From contig JAJFZO010000087.1 of the NCBI GenBank assembly GCA_021397835.1, forward strand, positions 5,208,001 to 5,272,000: a stretch of DNA of 64,000 nt. The letters are read 5' to 3'. Source of the DNA: Moringa oleifera. Its lineage: Eukaryota > Streptophyta > Magnoliopsida > Brassicales > Moringaceae. Below the pieces are notes generated by a model. That model ran no database searches. It worked only from the letters and a program-made list of their open reading frames with translations, and was not told where the DNA came from. Made by a program: the position numbers and the translations under genes. This document shows, in pieces, positions 10,810 to 21,849 of the stretch (position 1 is the stretch's first letter; the number at the start of each line of letters is the position of its first letter).

Positions 10810-12891
10810 TCATACCTCCACATCATTTGATGCCCTCCCCACATTTGAAAGTGTAGTCAAATCAATAATTGTATATTGCTTAAGTAAGTTAATCATAATT
10901 CCAAACTTTCCTTGAAGTTCTCTGACATCTCCCTCTAACCCTTGAATATAATTCTTCAATTTAGCATTTTCTTGCATCACTTGTGCTTTGGAACGTTCAT
11001 TTCCTTTTGATGAACTACCAATCTTACCAATACAAACGAACACGTCTTCTTCGTTCAACTCCTTTTACTTGAGAATAAATATCACTGTCATATGAACTAC
11101 AATCACTCAATGACCCTTCAGATTCATTTATTTTATTGGTCATGAGCTCCTACCATTTAACAACAATTCAATCATTAATGACCACTAAGACTGAATCTAT
11201 TAACAAATATAAAAATAAATAAATAAATTACATACAATTATATGAGCAGCCTTCTCGTTCACAATGGTTTTATCCTTTTGTGTCAGATTTTCAATATATA
11301 TTTGAGCATGTGAAAGTCGTACTTCATTAGCCTCCAAAGTCTGTAATAAAAAATAAAATAATGAATACCCTCATAAATGAATTATCTAGTTAATGCAAAT
11401 ACTAAACATAAGGTCTAAAAAATAAAGTAACCTTTTCATGGATTAATCTAGAAAATGACTTCGTCCCAGTGCAATGAGGCTCATCTAGTTTGACACGATT
11501 TTGTTTATTCACTATGCTCACTGTTTGTAATTTAAAAAAAAAAGAAAAAGTAATGGTACATGTTTTCAAAGGAAAGTAGATATAAAATCAAGATAAAACA
11601 CAAATAATTCTTGAAATGTTGAATTCATACCTTGCCTTTACTGGAGCACCAATAATGAACAATATCTTTCAATTGAGCTTTATCAACTCGAGAATCTACC
11701 ATGTTGCTAATCATTTGCTCTTTCGATAAGGTTTCATCAAATATTTTAGCCCTTATCTCACTTTTCCACTGCCTCCATTTTTCACCAATATTACTTATTA
11801 TCCATTTTTTCGACATTTCAGTTAAGCTTGGCACAAATATAAATTTTGACTACAAACAAAAAACAATAAAGATATTAAAACCAAAACTTAATTAACTATT
11901 AAACTACAATGGAAAAAAATCTATTAACTCATACCTCTATTGTTTTTCACATTTCATCTTTGTATTGTTTTGGCATCTCATGCCAACTTACATAGTTAAT
12001 GGGTGCAAATTGAGCGTTTTGGACCATGCTACCAATGAAACGAGTTAGAGTACAAGCTTTTGTGCCAATAGGTTGATCTTCTGCGTCTAATGAAACAGCA
12101 ATGTGTTCGTTTTCAGATAAATCCCAAACCTCGGCCATGCGTGAAGGACCTCTAACCTTCTTGCGATGTTGCGGAACATCTACTTAAAAGAGACATACAT
12201 TAATATATTATTGTAAATGCTGTAACAGATTATAATAGGATGTTGCAACATATGGCAACAAGCTACTATAAAATATGGCAGTAAAATATAATTGTAGTTC
12301 TATTTCAACATGTTAAAGCAAGTAGATGTAACAAATGGCAGCAAGTTGGCTACACAATTTAGCATCAAATTGTTGTAAATTATGGCAGTATGTTTGTTTC
12401 AACATAGTAAGGCAAGAAGATGCAACATATGGCAACAAGCTCTGTTGCAACATATGGCAGCAAGTTATTACAAAATTTGGCAGTAAGTTACTATAATATT
12501 TGGCAGCAAGCAGCTATAAGATATGACAGTAAAATATGACAGTTGACATACTTCAACATATTAAAGCAAGTAGATGCAAGATATGGCAGAAAGTTAGCTA
12601 TACAATTTGGCAACAAGTTGTTGCAAAATATGGCAGTATGTTTGCTTCAACATAGTAAGGCAAAAAGATGCAAGATATGGCAGCAAGTTACTGCAAAATT
12701 TGGTAGCAAGTTGCTATAACATATGGTAGTAGGTTTGCTGCCACATAATACCAAAACAAAGGAGTTGTACCTTGACTATCTTCTGTTACACAAGTTGAGG
12801 AGTTCTCATGATATTGCTCTAGCTGAAACTGTGAACTAGGACTAGAATTATGACTTGAACATATAATACTCAAACGTTTACGTCTTGGCAT
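10810..12891 (-). pseudogene. TNPA-like CACTA transposition protein (plant transposase, Ptta/En/Spm family)
   Basis: Multi-exon minus-strand gene. The first exon starts with ATG at 12891 (MPRRKRLS). After an intron full of short tandem repeats (12200-12760) an exon covers about 12180-11947 (DVPQHRKKVRGPSRMAEVW). Another exon (11834-11632) holds the KKWIISNIGEKWRQWKSEIR block typical of the Ptta/En/Spm transposase domain, continuing with LDEPHCTGTKSFSRLIHEK (about 11510-11435), ETLEANEVRLSHAQIYIENL (about 11340-11240) and a C-terminal coiled-coil-like region (11058-10810). In En/Spm this protein binds the subterminal repeats. A tryptophan codon has become TGA near 11946, so this copy is probably inactive. 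Exon borders are approximate. Confidence 0.82.
12200..12765. repeat. Short tandem repeats in TNPA intron
   Basis: Degenerate array of roughly 20- to 25-bp units built from TATGGCAGCAAGTTGCTGCAA-like words, within the first intron of the TNPA-like gene. The word ATGGCAG is shared with the larger minisatellite at 17025-18550 in the same transposon, suggesting related origin. Confidence 0.75.
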
Positions 12892-13075
12892 TTTTGAAAG
12901 TAATGCTTAATGTCCGAGATATCCTGTTAAAAAATTAACTGAAAGAATGTTAAAAGAATAAATACAATATAACACAAAACTATGTAGAATAATATAACAT
13001 GCTACTTTCTTGGTAAAAATAAACTTCTAGAAAAACTAAGGATATAAAAATGAACCTTGGGCATCATTGATATTA

Positions 13076-16000
13076 TTACAAACCATCATCTTCATTGTCA
13101 TTCTCTACATTGGTATCTTCTGCAATATCACTTTCCATCCCTTGTGCCACATCTTCTCCACCATCGTCGTCAACATCATCTCTAAGCCAATTTGAATCAT
13201 CTTGCACATCATTTAGAGTTTCAAGCCCTTCTTCGTTAGATTGATCTTTATTAAGAGATGGTATATTACCTATGTCAAACGTGTCCGTTAATTTCGCATG
13301 CTTGACAAGAAGCCAATCTTTATGAATCTCATATTTAATATAGAACACTTTTTTGACTTGTGTTACTAATACAAAAGGATCATCAATCAAATTATTAGCT
13401 TTGTGAATCAAGTATGAAAAATTCACAATGGTGTTTCCAAATCCATCTGTCTTAGAACCTCTATTGATATCAACCCAATCACATTTGAATAACACAAACT
13501 TATATCTACCATAATAATTTAATTGAATAATGTCTGTTATTGCTCCATAGTAACTAACTTCTCCCTCAATAAGTCATCTATCCCTTGCACTAGCATAGCT
13601 TGTTGTTTTGACATTAACAACAACTCCACTGTGTTGAGTTTTCAAGTGTTTTTCACGTTCTATTGTGTCAAATCTAAATCCATTAATGATATAACCAGTA
13701 TATCTTCTAATCACTTCACTGGGACCACGAGCAAGCCATCTGATTTGATCTGTGACTTTTGTATTTTCTTGTGCATCCAAGTATGTAACCTATTTATTTT
13801 AGAAAAATAGTTAGTATAAAACATTCTAAATCGAGTAATGTATCACATGTCAAATTATACTTACTCGATCACGCAACCAATCAGTAAAAGTTTAGCTCTG
13901 AATCCTATCAATATCATATTGTGATAACCGACGTGGATGATTTTGTCTCTTAATAACTTCCTCATGTTCCCTACATGTAATACATCATATAAGAATCCAA
14001 TTTTCTCTAAAAAAGGTAATATTTTGTAAGAATAAAAGAAATCTATTTATCTTACTTTCAGAATATGGTTACTGCATCGGTATTGAATAACATATAACGA
14101 TGAGCTTGAATTAATGTTTGCTTGTCTAGCACAACTCGAGATACTTTATTTCGCTTTTTCACTTGAAACCCATGTTGTTGTTTTTTACCAAATGGTCTAC
14201 CTCTACTTGATAAAATAGGTACTCCTTGAAAATTTAAAGTATCATCCTCAAAATTTCTTATAGGTCGATTGAACCTAGTTTCAACTCTAGATAAGTATCT
14301 CGAACAAAAAGTTAAACTTTCTTGTCCTAAGTACCCTTATGCAATTAAACCTTTCGGTTGAGCTCTGTTGCGTACATATGACTTATGTGTCAAAAGAAAC
14401 CTATTTGAACAAGAACAATAATAAAATGTCTTTAATATGTTCATTGATATTTCATTTTCACAAACCAGATATACAAAATAATTTAATATTTACCTCTTAA
14501 TAAGATACATCCACCGATATATAACTAGACCAGCAATTTTTGCCTCGTTAGCCAGATGAATAACTAAATGCACTATAATAGTAAAAAATGAAGGAGGAAA
14601 TATCTTTTCCATTTTGCAAAGAGTCAATGCAATAAATGATTGAAGCCGCTCAAGTTCACAATCATGAAGCACTTTGGAGCAAATGTCTTTGAAAAAGTTG
14701 CATAACTCAATTATAACCATACTTACACCATGTGGCAAAGATCCTCGTAATGCTATGGGAATAAACTCTTGCATTAAAATGTGACAATCATAGCTTTTGA
14801 GCCCCAATAGCTTACGTTGCTTAAATTGAACACAGTTTGATATGTTGGATGAATATTCATTTGGAACTTTTAACTGCTTAAGAACATTCAAGAAGATGTC
14901 TTTTCCTCTTAAAGTCATCTGATAGTAAGCCTTAGGTAAATACTCCACATTGCTGTTAGGACGCTTCTGTGGATGAAGCTCATTTCTTATACCCATGTCT
15001 TGAAGATCACGTCTTGCTTTGTAGTTATCTTTTGACTTCCCTTCTTGTCCCAACAATGTACCGATAATATTATCACAAACATTTTTTTTATGTGCATAAC
15101 ATCCAGATTATGACGCAACAAAAGATGCTTCCAATAAGGTAAAGGAAAAAAATGCTCATCTTTTTCCATGGATGTACTATACCCTAATTTCCACTATCAT
15201 TCAAGAATTCTGGTTGCTCTAAAACTGTGTTCCCAGATGGTAGTGTAGGTGCACTCCTACATTCATGATTTCAATCAAAAGAATGTCGATTAAATCGGTA
15301 CTTATGGTCAAGCTTCAACCATCGACGATGACACATATAACTAAACTTTCTTCTGTATTGTAGCCACATTGATGCAGTTTCATAGCCACATGATGGATAT
15401 GCATATTGTCCCTTTGTACTCCATCCAGATAGGTTGGCATATGCTGGAAAGTCATTAATAGTCCATATTAATGCAGCATGTAGTTGAAAACTCTGATTTG
15501 TAGTAACATCAAAAGTTTCAATCCCAACTTCCCACATGTCTTTCAACTCATCAATCAAAGGTTGCATGAAGATGTCAAGTTTATAACCAGGTCCAGTCAG
15601 ACCAGGAATCAACAAAAAAAGAATAAAATTAGGTTGTTTCATGCGCAACCATGGGGGCAAATTATATGGAATCAAGATAACAAGCCAAGTGCTGTGAGTA
15701 GCACTAATATTCTTGAAGGGGTTAAAACCATCGAAAGCCAATCCAAGACACACATTACGAGAATCCATGGCGAATCCAGGATAATGAGAATCAAGTTCTT
15801 TCCAAGCTTGTGAATCTGCTGGATGTCGTAAGAATCCATCTTTAGTGCGACCTTCATTATGCCATTTCATCAAAGCTGTAGTCTTTGAAGACATAAACAA
15901 TCTTTGTAATCTTGGTTTTAGAGGAAACCAATGTAAGACCTTTGCAGGTTTCTTTTTTTTTTTCTTGAAGTTTGCTTAAAGTCATCTATTGCAGCATTTT

Positions 16001-16760
16001 TTGCTTAATTTTCACCTTGATAAACCACATTCTGAACATACATCTGCATCGACCTTGTCTTTCCAAAACAACATGCAATTATTTGGACAAACATGAATCT
16101 TCTCATATCCAAGACTCAAACCCTTAATGATTTTTTTAACCTTATAGAATGATTCTAGCAATGAGTTTTCCTTTGGTAATGCATCTTTTAGCAACTCCAA
16201 CAACATCGAGAATGACTTGTTAGTCCATCCATTAAGGCACTTCAAATGGTACAAATGAACTATGAAAGACAATTTTATGTAGTTCTTGCAGCCGGGATAT
16301 AATTTTTTCTCAGAATCTTTAAGCAACTCATAAAAAGCATGTGTAGGATTCCTTTCCGTAGCTTCATCTCTTTCATTAGTATCACATTCACTTTTATTTG
16401 TCACTTCATCATTCAATATATGCATGGGAAAAACATCATGTAACAAGCCATGTATATCATGTTCAAGACCACTTTCTTCCTCATTAACTATACTAGTAGA
16501 GGTATCAAATGTTTCTCCGTGAAATATCCATCGAACATAACCTTTGAGAAAACCATAACAAATTAAATGATCGAAAACATCTCCCCTTGTAAACCAATAT
16601 GTGTTCACGCATTTTATACATGGGCATAAGATTTTGTCATCTTTAGATGATTTTTCAAATGCAAAATTCAGAAAGTTGTCGACCCCTTTAATGTACTCAT
16701 CGCTTGCTCTTAACGTAAGACTTATCCATGATTTATCAATTGAATAATCAGTAACTGAAC
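13076..16760 (-). pseudogene. TNPD-like CACTA transposase (TNP2), broken
   Basis: Minus-strand transposase of the En/Spm TNPD family. Order: N-terminal transposon-associated domain (about 16760-16560), the segment to CSECGLSR (16012), the TNP2 core (15900-15271) with HPADSQAWKE, NVCLGLAFDGFNPF, IPYNLPPW and INDFPAYANLSGWSTKG, then LRHNLDVMHI (about 15110), a DUF4218 domain (15056-14490) and a DUF4216 domain (about 13790-13076) with KCDWVDINRG. Breaks: TGA in place of tryptophan at about 16010, a shift at the long A run (15952-15963 on the plus strand as T), another at an A8 run (15082-15089), and TGA near 13577. The original protein would cut and join the element ends; this copy cannot be translated whole. 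It lies just upstream of the TNPA-like gene on the same strand. Confidence 0.9.
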
Positions 16761-17024
16761 TGAAATGATCAATGTTTAAAATTATAAAAATTTAGCTAGC
16801 TTTCTAACCATGGAGTGTTAAAATATGGTTACAATAATACAATATAAGTGCACTAAATGCACGAAGTAATATACTTGGCTATGACATACTTGAAGAAAAA
16901 GATACAGCACCACAGCAAGATGGCCTATAAGGATTTATCTTCTTTTAAAAACCAAACCTGTAAGAAATGATTTTTAAACAATATATAAGGCATGAAAATC
17001 TATAAAATTTTTGATATGATAAGC

Positions 17025-18550
17025 ATTATGCAGCATGCAGTGTGTAGTATGCGAAGTATGCAGTGTACAGTGTGTGATGCAGAGTATGCAGTATGCAATG
17101 CAGAGTATGCAGTGTGCAATATGCAGAGTGTCAGTGTGCAGTGTGCAGTATGGCTATATGTAGTATGGCAGTATGTAATATGGCAGTAGTATGTAGGATG
17201 CAGGATGCAGTGTGTTCAGTTTGCAGTATAACAATATGTAGTATGGCAGTAGGGCAGTATGTAGTATGAAGAATGGCAGTGTGCAGTATGGCTGTATGTA
17301 GTATGGTAGTATGGCAGTAATATCCAAGATGCAGGATGTAAGATGCAGTGTGTGTAGTGTGCAGTATCACAATATGTAGCATGGCAGTAGGGCAGTATGC
17401 AGTATGAAGTATGGCAGTGTGCACTATGGCAGTAGTATGCAGGATGCAGGATGCAGTGTATGCAGTGTGCAGTATTACAATATGTAGTATGGCAGTAGGC
17501 AGTATGCAGTATGAAGTATGGCAGTGTGTAGTATGGCTGTATGTAGTATGACAGTAGTATCCAAGATGCAGGATGCAAGATGCAGTGTGTATAGTGTGCA
17601 GTATCATAATATGTAGTATGGCAATATGGTAGTATGCAGTATGAAGTATGGCAGTGTGCACTATGGCAGTAGTATGCAGGATACAGGATGCAGTGTGTGC
17701 AGTGTGCAGTATCACAATATGTAGTATGGTAATAGGGCAGTATGCAGTATGAAGTATGGCAGTGTGCAGTATGGTTGTATGTAGTATGGCAGTATGGCAG
17801 TAGTATCCAAGATGCAGGATGCAGGATGCAGTGTGTGCAATGTGCAGTATCACAATATGTAGTATGGTAATAGGGTAGTATGCAGTATGCACTATGGCAG
17901 TAGTATGCAGGATGCAGGATGTAATGTGTGTAATGTGCAGTATCACAATATGTAGTATGGTAGTAGGGCAGTATGCAGTATGAAGTATGGCAGTATGCAG
18001 TATGGCTATATGTAGTATGGCAGTATGGCAGTAATATCCAGGATGCAGGATGCAGTGCGTGCAGTGTTCAGTATCATAATATGTAGTATGGCAGTAGGGT
18101 AGTATACAGTATGAAGTATGGCAGTATGCACTATGGCAGTAGTATACATGATGCAGGATGCAGTGTGTGCAGTGTGCAGTATCACAATATGTAGTATGGT
18201 AGTAGGGCAGTATGTAGTATGAAGTATGGCAGTATGCAGTATAGTAGTAGTATGTAGGATTGAGGATGCAGTGTGTGCAATATGCAGTATCACAATATGT
18301 AGTATGGTAGTAGGGCAGTATGCAGTATGAAGTATGGCAGTATGCAGTATGGCAGTATACAGGATGCTGGATGCAGGATGCAGGATGCAGTATATGTAGT
18401 GTGCAATATCACAATATGTAGTCTGGCAGTATGGCAATGTGCAATATGGAGTATGCAGTATGCATTATACATTATGGCAATATGCAGTATGGAGTATGAC
18501 AGTGTGACAATGTGTAATATGCAATATGGCAATATCTAGTATGTAGTTCA
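17025..18550. repeat. Large two-level minisatellite inside the CACTA element
   Basis: About 1.5 kb of short words such as GCAGTATG, GGCAGTAT and GATGCAGG. A landmark, CAGTATCACAATATGTAG, recurs roughly 11 times (about 17226, 17362, 17470, 17600, 17707, 17847, 17938, 18070, 18177, 18285, 18407). Spacings alternate mostly between about 107 bp and 130-140 bp, so the array has a higher-order dimer of about 240 bp on top of an 8- to 10-bp basic word. The long form contains an extra TGTATGTAGTATGGCAGTA plus ATATCCAAGATGCAGG block. The minus strand is almost free of stop codons, giving artefactual reading frames of up to 271 codons rich in H, T, I and L. Confidence 0.93.
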
Positions 18551-18554
18551 ATAA

Positions 18555-20350
18555 TTTTAGCAGATCAATGGGCAAAGTAGGTTCCTTTCCATGACAATTT
18601 AGTGATAATTTGCATGATGTATTCACCATGTAAGTTAAATCTAAGATGCATCTAATCATGAAAATGAATTTCAAGAATATTGCTTCATTAGCATCAAAAA
18701 GTACCAGTATTTAAATTTATACAATACAAAGTTTATCTTCTTCCATAAACTTGGGATCCAAATTATTATTGGTCTTTGGATTGGGCCAAAGCCAAGATAA
18801 CATAAAAGTTCACAAAACACATTTCTGGACATCCCATGACTGTAAAATAGGACAGAACAGAAAATTACAAAATTACTTTGGCAAAGAAATTGAAACCAAT
18901 AGAAGCTGAGCATCATGAGTAGGTAAGTTACAAATGAATGCCCGAACTGCCACACAATTTTCTAGCCCGTCCATAATTTTTATTGGTTTTTCTTTGGCTT
19001 TAGTTGAAATTAGAACTTTGAACAACTTCTCTGTTATTTCCCCTTTGTCTTTGCCTCTTAGGCTGCAATGCAAGAATACTGATTTGTCATAACTGAAGTA
19101 TCTATTTATGTGATGTTTGACGTGAACATCATAAAATATATCAAATGCATGCTATGATTTATGTGAAAAGTGTTCACTACTTGGTATAGTCTATCAAAAC
19201 ATTCCAAGTGCCAATTGTCACCCTACAGAGGACAAATGGTCATGATGTATTCTTCATGTGAATCTAACTGCAGAGCTGATACACCCATATGGACAAATTG
19301 CTAGCATATGCAGATAATAGCCAAACCTCACATCCTTTGCATTTATGTATTGGGCATGCAAAGTTTCTGATTTTCCTCTCCTGTGTCTTAATTGATAACC
19401 TTTAGAAGGCACATCTCATCAATAAAATATCGAAAACAAACAAGTTAATGATTTAGACTTATAAATCACTAGGTTATAAAGAATTAAAAGAAATCAGGAA
19501 GATATTTTCAGATCAAGCTCCCTTTACTAAGAATGTATAAAGCTTCTTATGAAAATTTTATTTTCAGATCAACCACTTTTCACTGCGCATGTGCATGTGT
19601 CCTAAAGAGAGAGAGAGAGACAAGTTGCACCAATATTGCTTTCGATTATGCCAACCCAGGGCCATAACAACACGTTAATACATACCATAAGATTATTCCA
19701 ACAATAATTCCCATTTAGTAATGATTTTTTTCCTAGTGATTGTCCAACGGAGTTAGGCCAAACCCAAGATTATACTAATCCAGGGCAGCATACTCATCAT
19801 CCCTGGAATTACCACATCTCCAAGAAAAAAATATAAAAAACTGAACTTAATAATAGAGAACCCACCATATTTGTTTGAGGATATAGAAACAAACAGTGAA
19901 AATTCATAATCTTTCAGAATATGAAACTACTTTGGTTACCTGTGAGTAAATGGCTTCTGCTGTTCTTGCAAAGCTGTGAGTAAATAGATTTTGTGTAGAA
20001 ATGGTAAGCTCCAAGCTGCAATTTATGGGCATTTTCAAAGCAGCATCCATTAATTCAAAGCTAAAACCCTCAGCCTCAGATGAATCAAAAGAATTTCGTG
20101 AAGAAATTACGCAGAGGAGCAAAGGCCTACCTTTACCTGTGAAAACTTTCGGTGGTTTCTTGATATCTAAATCACTCGGTTGCAAAATTTTATAAATGAA
20201 CAAGATGTGAGATTGAAATCAAGAGAAGAGAAATGAGAAAAATTTAATACAAAATGGACAGCAATTATGAGAGAAAGAGATTTATATTTTAGGGATTTAG
20301 AGCAAGAACCGAAGGAGGAGCAAATGAAAGAAAGAAAAAAGAGATACAAT
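18555..20350 (-). other. Unidentified exon-like stretch inside the CACTA element
   Basis: Two minus-strand segments look coding-like but match nothing I know. The first (about 20203-19920) contains LDIKKPPKVFTGKGRPLLL and SSEAEGFSFELMDAALKMP and ends at CTCACAG|GTAACC, a good splice donor; a pyrimidine-rich leader-like stretch precedes it (20350-20280). The second begins after TTGCATTGCAG (about 19067) and reads ITEKLFKVLISTKAKEKPIK and ENCVAVRAFICNLPTHDAQ to about 18875. Joining the two at these sites does not keep the second frame, so the model is incomplete. Possibilities are a captured host gene fragment or a 5' exon of the transposon's own gene. The first ORF has no ATG at its start; its first internal ATG is at FELMDAA. 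Confidence 0.3.
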
Positions 20351-21130
20351 CATCCCGATGAATTCACATAAAATAAATAAAAATTATTTTTATTTTAAAT
20401 AAATAAATTTATTAGTTAAATCAATTTTTTAATTTATTTTATATTTACATTTAAAAGTAAATAAAATTAATTTTATATTAATCTTTTTGTGAATTATTTT
20501 TTAAAAATATGATATTTATGTAAAATAAAAATAAAATTTTAACTTATCCATATAATTGTGACTTTATATTATTAAAAGATAATTTAGATTTTTTTAAAAA
20601 ACTAATCTTGATATAAACATCATAAAAATTTTGAAAATCTTTCAATTAATTGAAATCTTTTCAATAATTAATTGAAAAGTATATGTGCATGATATGTATG
20701 TTATTATTGTCATGTGTCTTGTAATGTCATATTGAAAAATATACATTATGTTGTTCAATGAATGTGATAAATATCATATGGTACAATATAGTGAAATGGG
20801 TTATTTTTTCTTCATCAGAGATTTTAATTACTAAAAATATTTGCTAATAATTTTAATTTATTAAAATTATTTTAATTATTTTTACTTTATATTTTAAATT
20901 ATCCATTGAATTAATTGTACATATACATATATATATATATCATATTTCGATTTGATTCAATTAAATCATGCCTTTCATTTATTTTTGAAATATTTATTTA
21001 AATTAAAATCTTACATAATAAATTTACACTCAAAATCTTTTAAATATATTTTTTGATACATGCCAATGTAAATAATTAACTATTTTATGATGAACATAAA
21101 GATAAAAAGTCCATCAATGTATATCATGAA
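20350..21130. other. AT-rich non-coding interior of CACTA element
   Basis: Very AT-rich stretch before the right subterminal array, with a short TA microsatellite near 20922-20940. No gene is visible. Confidence 0.5.
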
Positions 21131-21673
21131 TATATTGGATATTTAGTGACATCTATAAATAATCCTCACTATAGGTATAGATTTACTGACGCACAAAGAT
21201 ATTTGTCACTATAAGCTAAATATTTTCAAGTATTTACTGACAAACAAAAAATGATTGTCAGTAAATACAAAAGATTTACTGATGGATAGAATAATCCATC
21301 AGTATAAGCACATATTTACTGATAACTAGTATAGAACCGTCGCTATATGTAAGATATTTAGTGACACACATACATATCTGATACTACAGACTAGATATTT
21401 ACTGATGAAAAATAAATTTGTCACTAAAAGTAAGATTTTTACTTATGGACAATAAAAATCTGTCAGTACATAGTGGCAATTACAACTTTTAGTGATGGAT
21501 AATAGAAACCATTACTATATATATGGTATATACTGACAGATTTTTTGTTCATCAGTAATGATCATATATGTACTGACGAACTAAAAAATCTGTTAGTATT
21601 TGTGTATATATACTAATGGATTTTAACCGTCACTAAAAAGTAGCGTTAGTAAAATGACAACTTTTTTGCAGTG
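21130..21673. repeat. Right terminal and subterminal repeats of the CACTA element
   Basis: Repeated TTTACTGACGG / CCATCAGTA-like motifs in both orientations, several forming short palindromes (for example TACTGATGGAT...ATCCATCAGTA at about 21282-21305). They mirror the array at 9140-9620. The last bases, GCAGTG at 21668-21673, are the complement of the CACTGC terminus. Confidence 0.9.
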
Positions 21674-21848
21674 TAAGCCTATTGTAGGAGCCTCTAATCC
21701 TAGAATTTGCTCCTAAAGCTGAATCATATACAACCTGTATGATTCTTCTTCTTAATTCTTCCCTTACTTCAATAACTAATCTATTTTGATACCTCAATAA
21801 CTCATGAGAATAGGTGTAATGAGGCTTTCCATCAACTTTTATCATCAA
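21674..21848 (-). pseudogene. Ty3/gypsy integrase, N-terminal zinc-binding part
   Basis: The minus strand reads YTYSHELLRYQNRLVIEV then LRRRIIQVVYDSALGA and IRGSYNRL, the beginning of a plant gypsy integrase zinc-binding domain. The frame runs straight into the CACTA terminus at 21673; the next residues of the domain are found at 9139 on the other side. The upstream border at about 21849 is also a break: the plus strand immediately beyond it encodes protease sequence in the opposite direction. Confidence 0.85.
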
Positions 21849-21849
21849 A

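Larger units (their letters stand above)
9140..21673 (-). mobile_element. CACTA (En/Spm-type) DNA transposon, 12.5 kb
   Basis: The left end begins CATTACAAAGAAACTATCAT and the right end, read inward on the minus strand, begins CACTGCAAAAAAGTTGTCAT, so the termini are inverted repeats of the CACTA type. Both sides are flanked by TAA (9137-9139 and 21674-21676), the 3-bp target duplication expected for this superfamily. Subterminal repeat arrays lie inside each end. The interior encodes TNPD-like (13076-16760) and TNPA-like (10810-12891) proteins on the minus strand. It also holds a large minisatellite (17025-18550) and an unexplained exon-like stretch (18870-20350). It sits inside a gypsy integrase reading frame, which gives an independent check of both borders. 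Confidence 0.93.

Noticed and set aside
17131..18532. Long minus-strand frames (up to 271 codons) rich in H, T, I and L
   Set aside because: They arise because the minisatellite lacks stop codons on the minus strand in several frames at once; the peptide is just the translated repeat, with no independent evidence of coding.
17025..18550. CRISPR-like regular spacing of repeats
   Set aside because: The 'spacers' are themselves made of the same short words, unit lengths alternate, and the context is a plant transposon.
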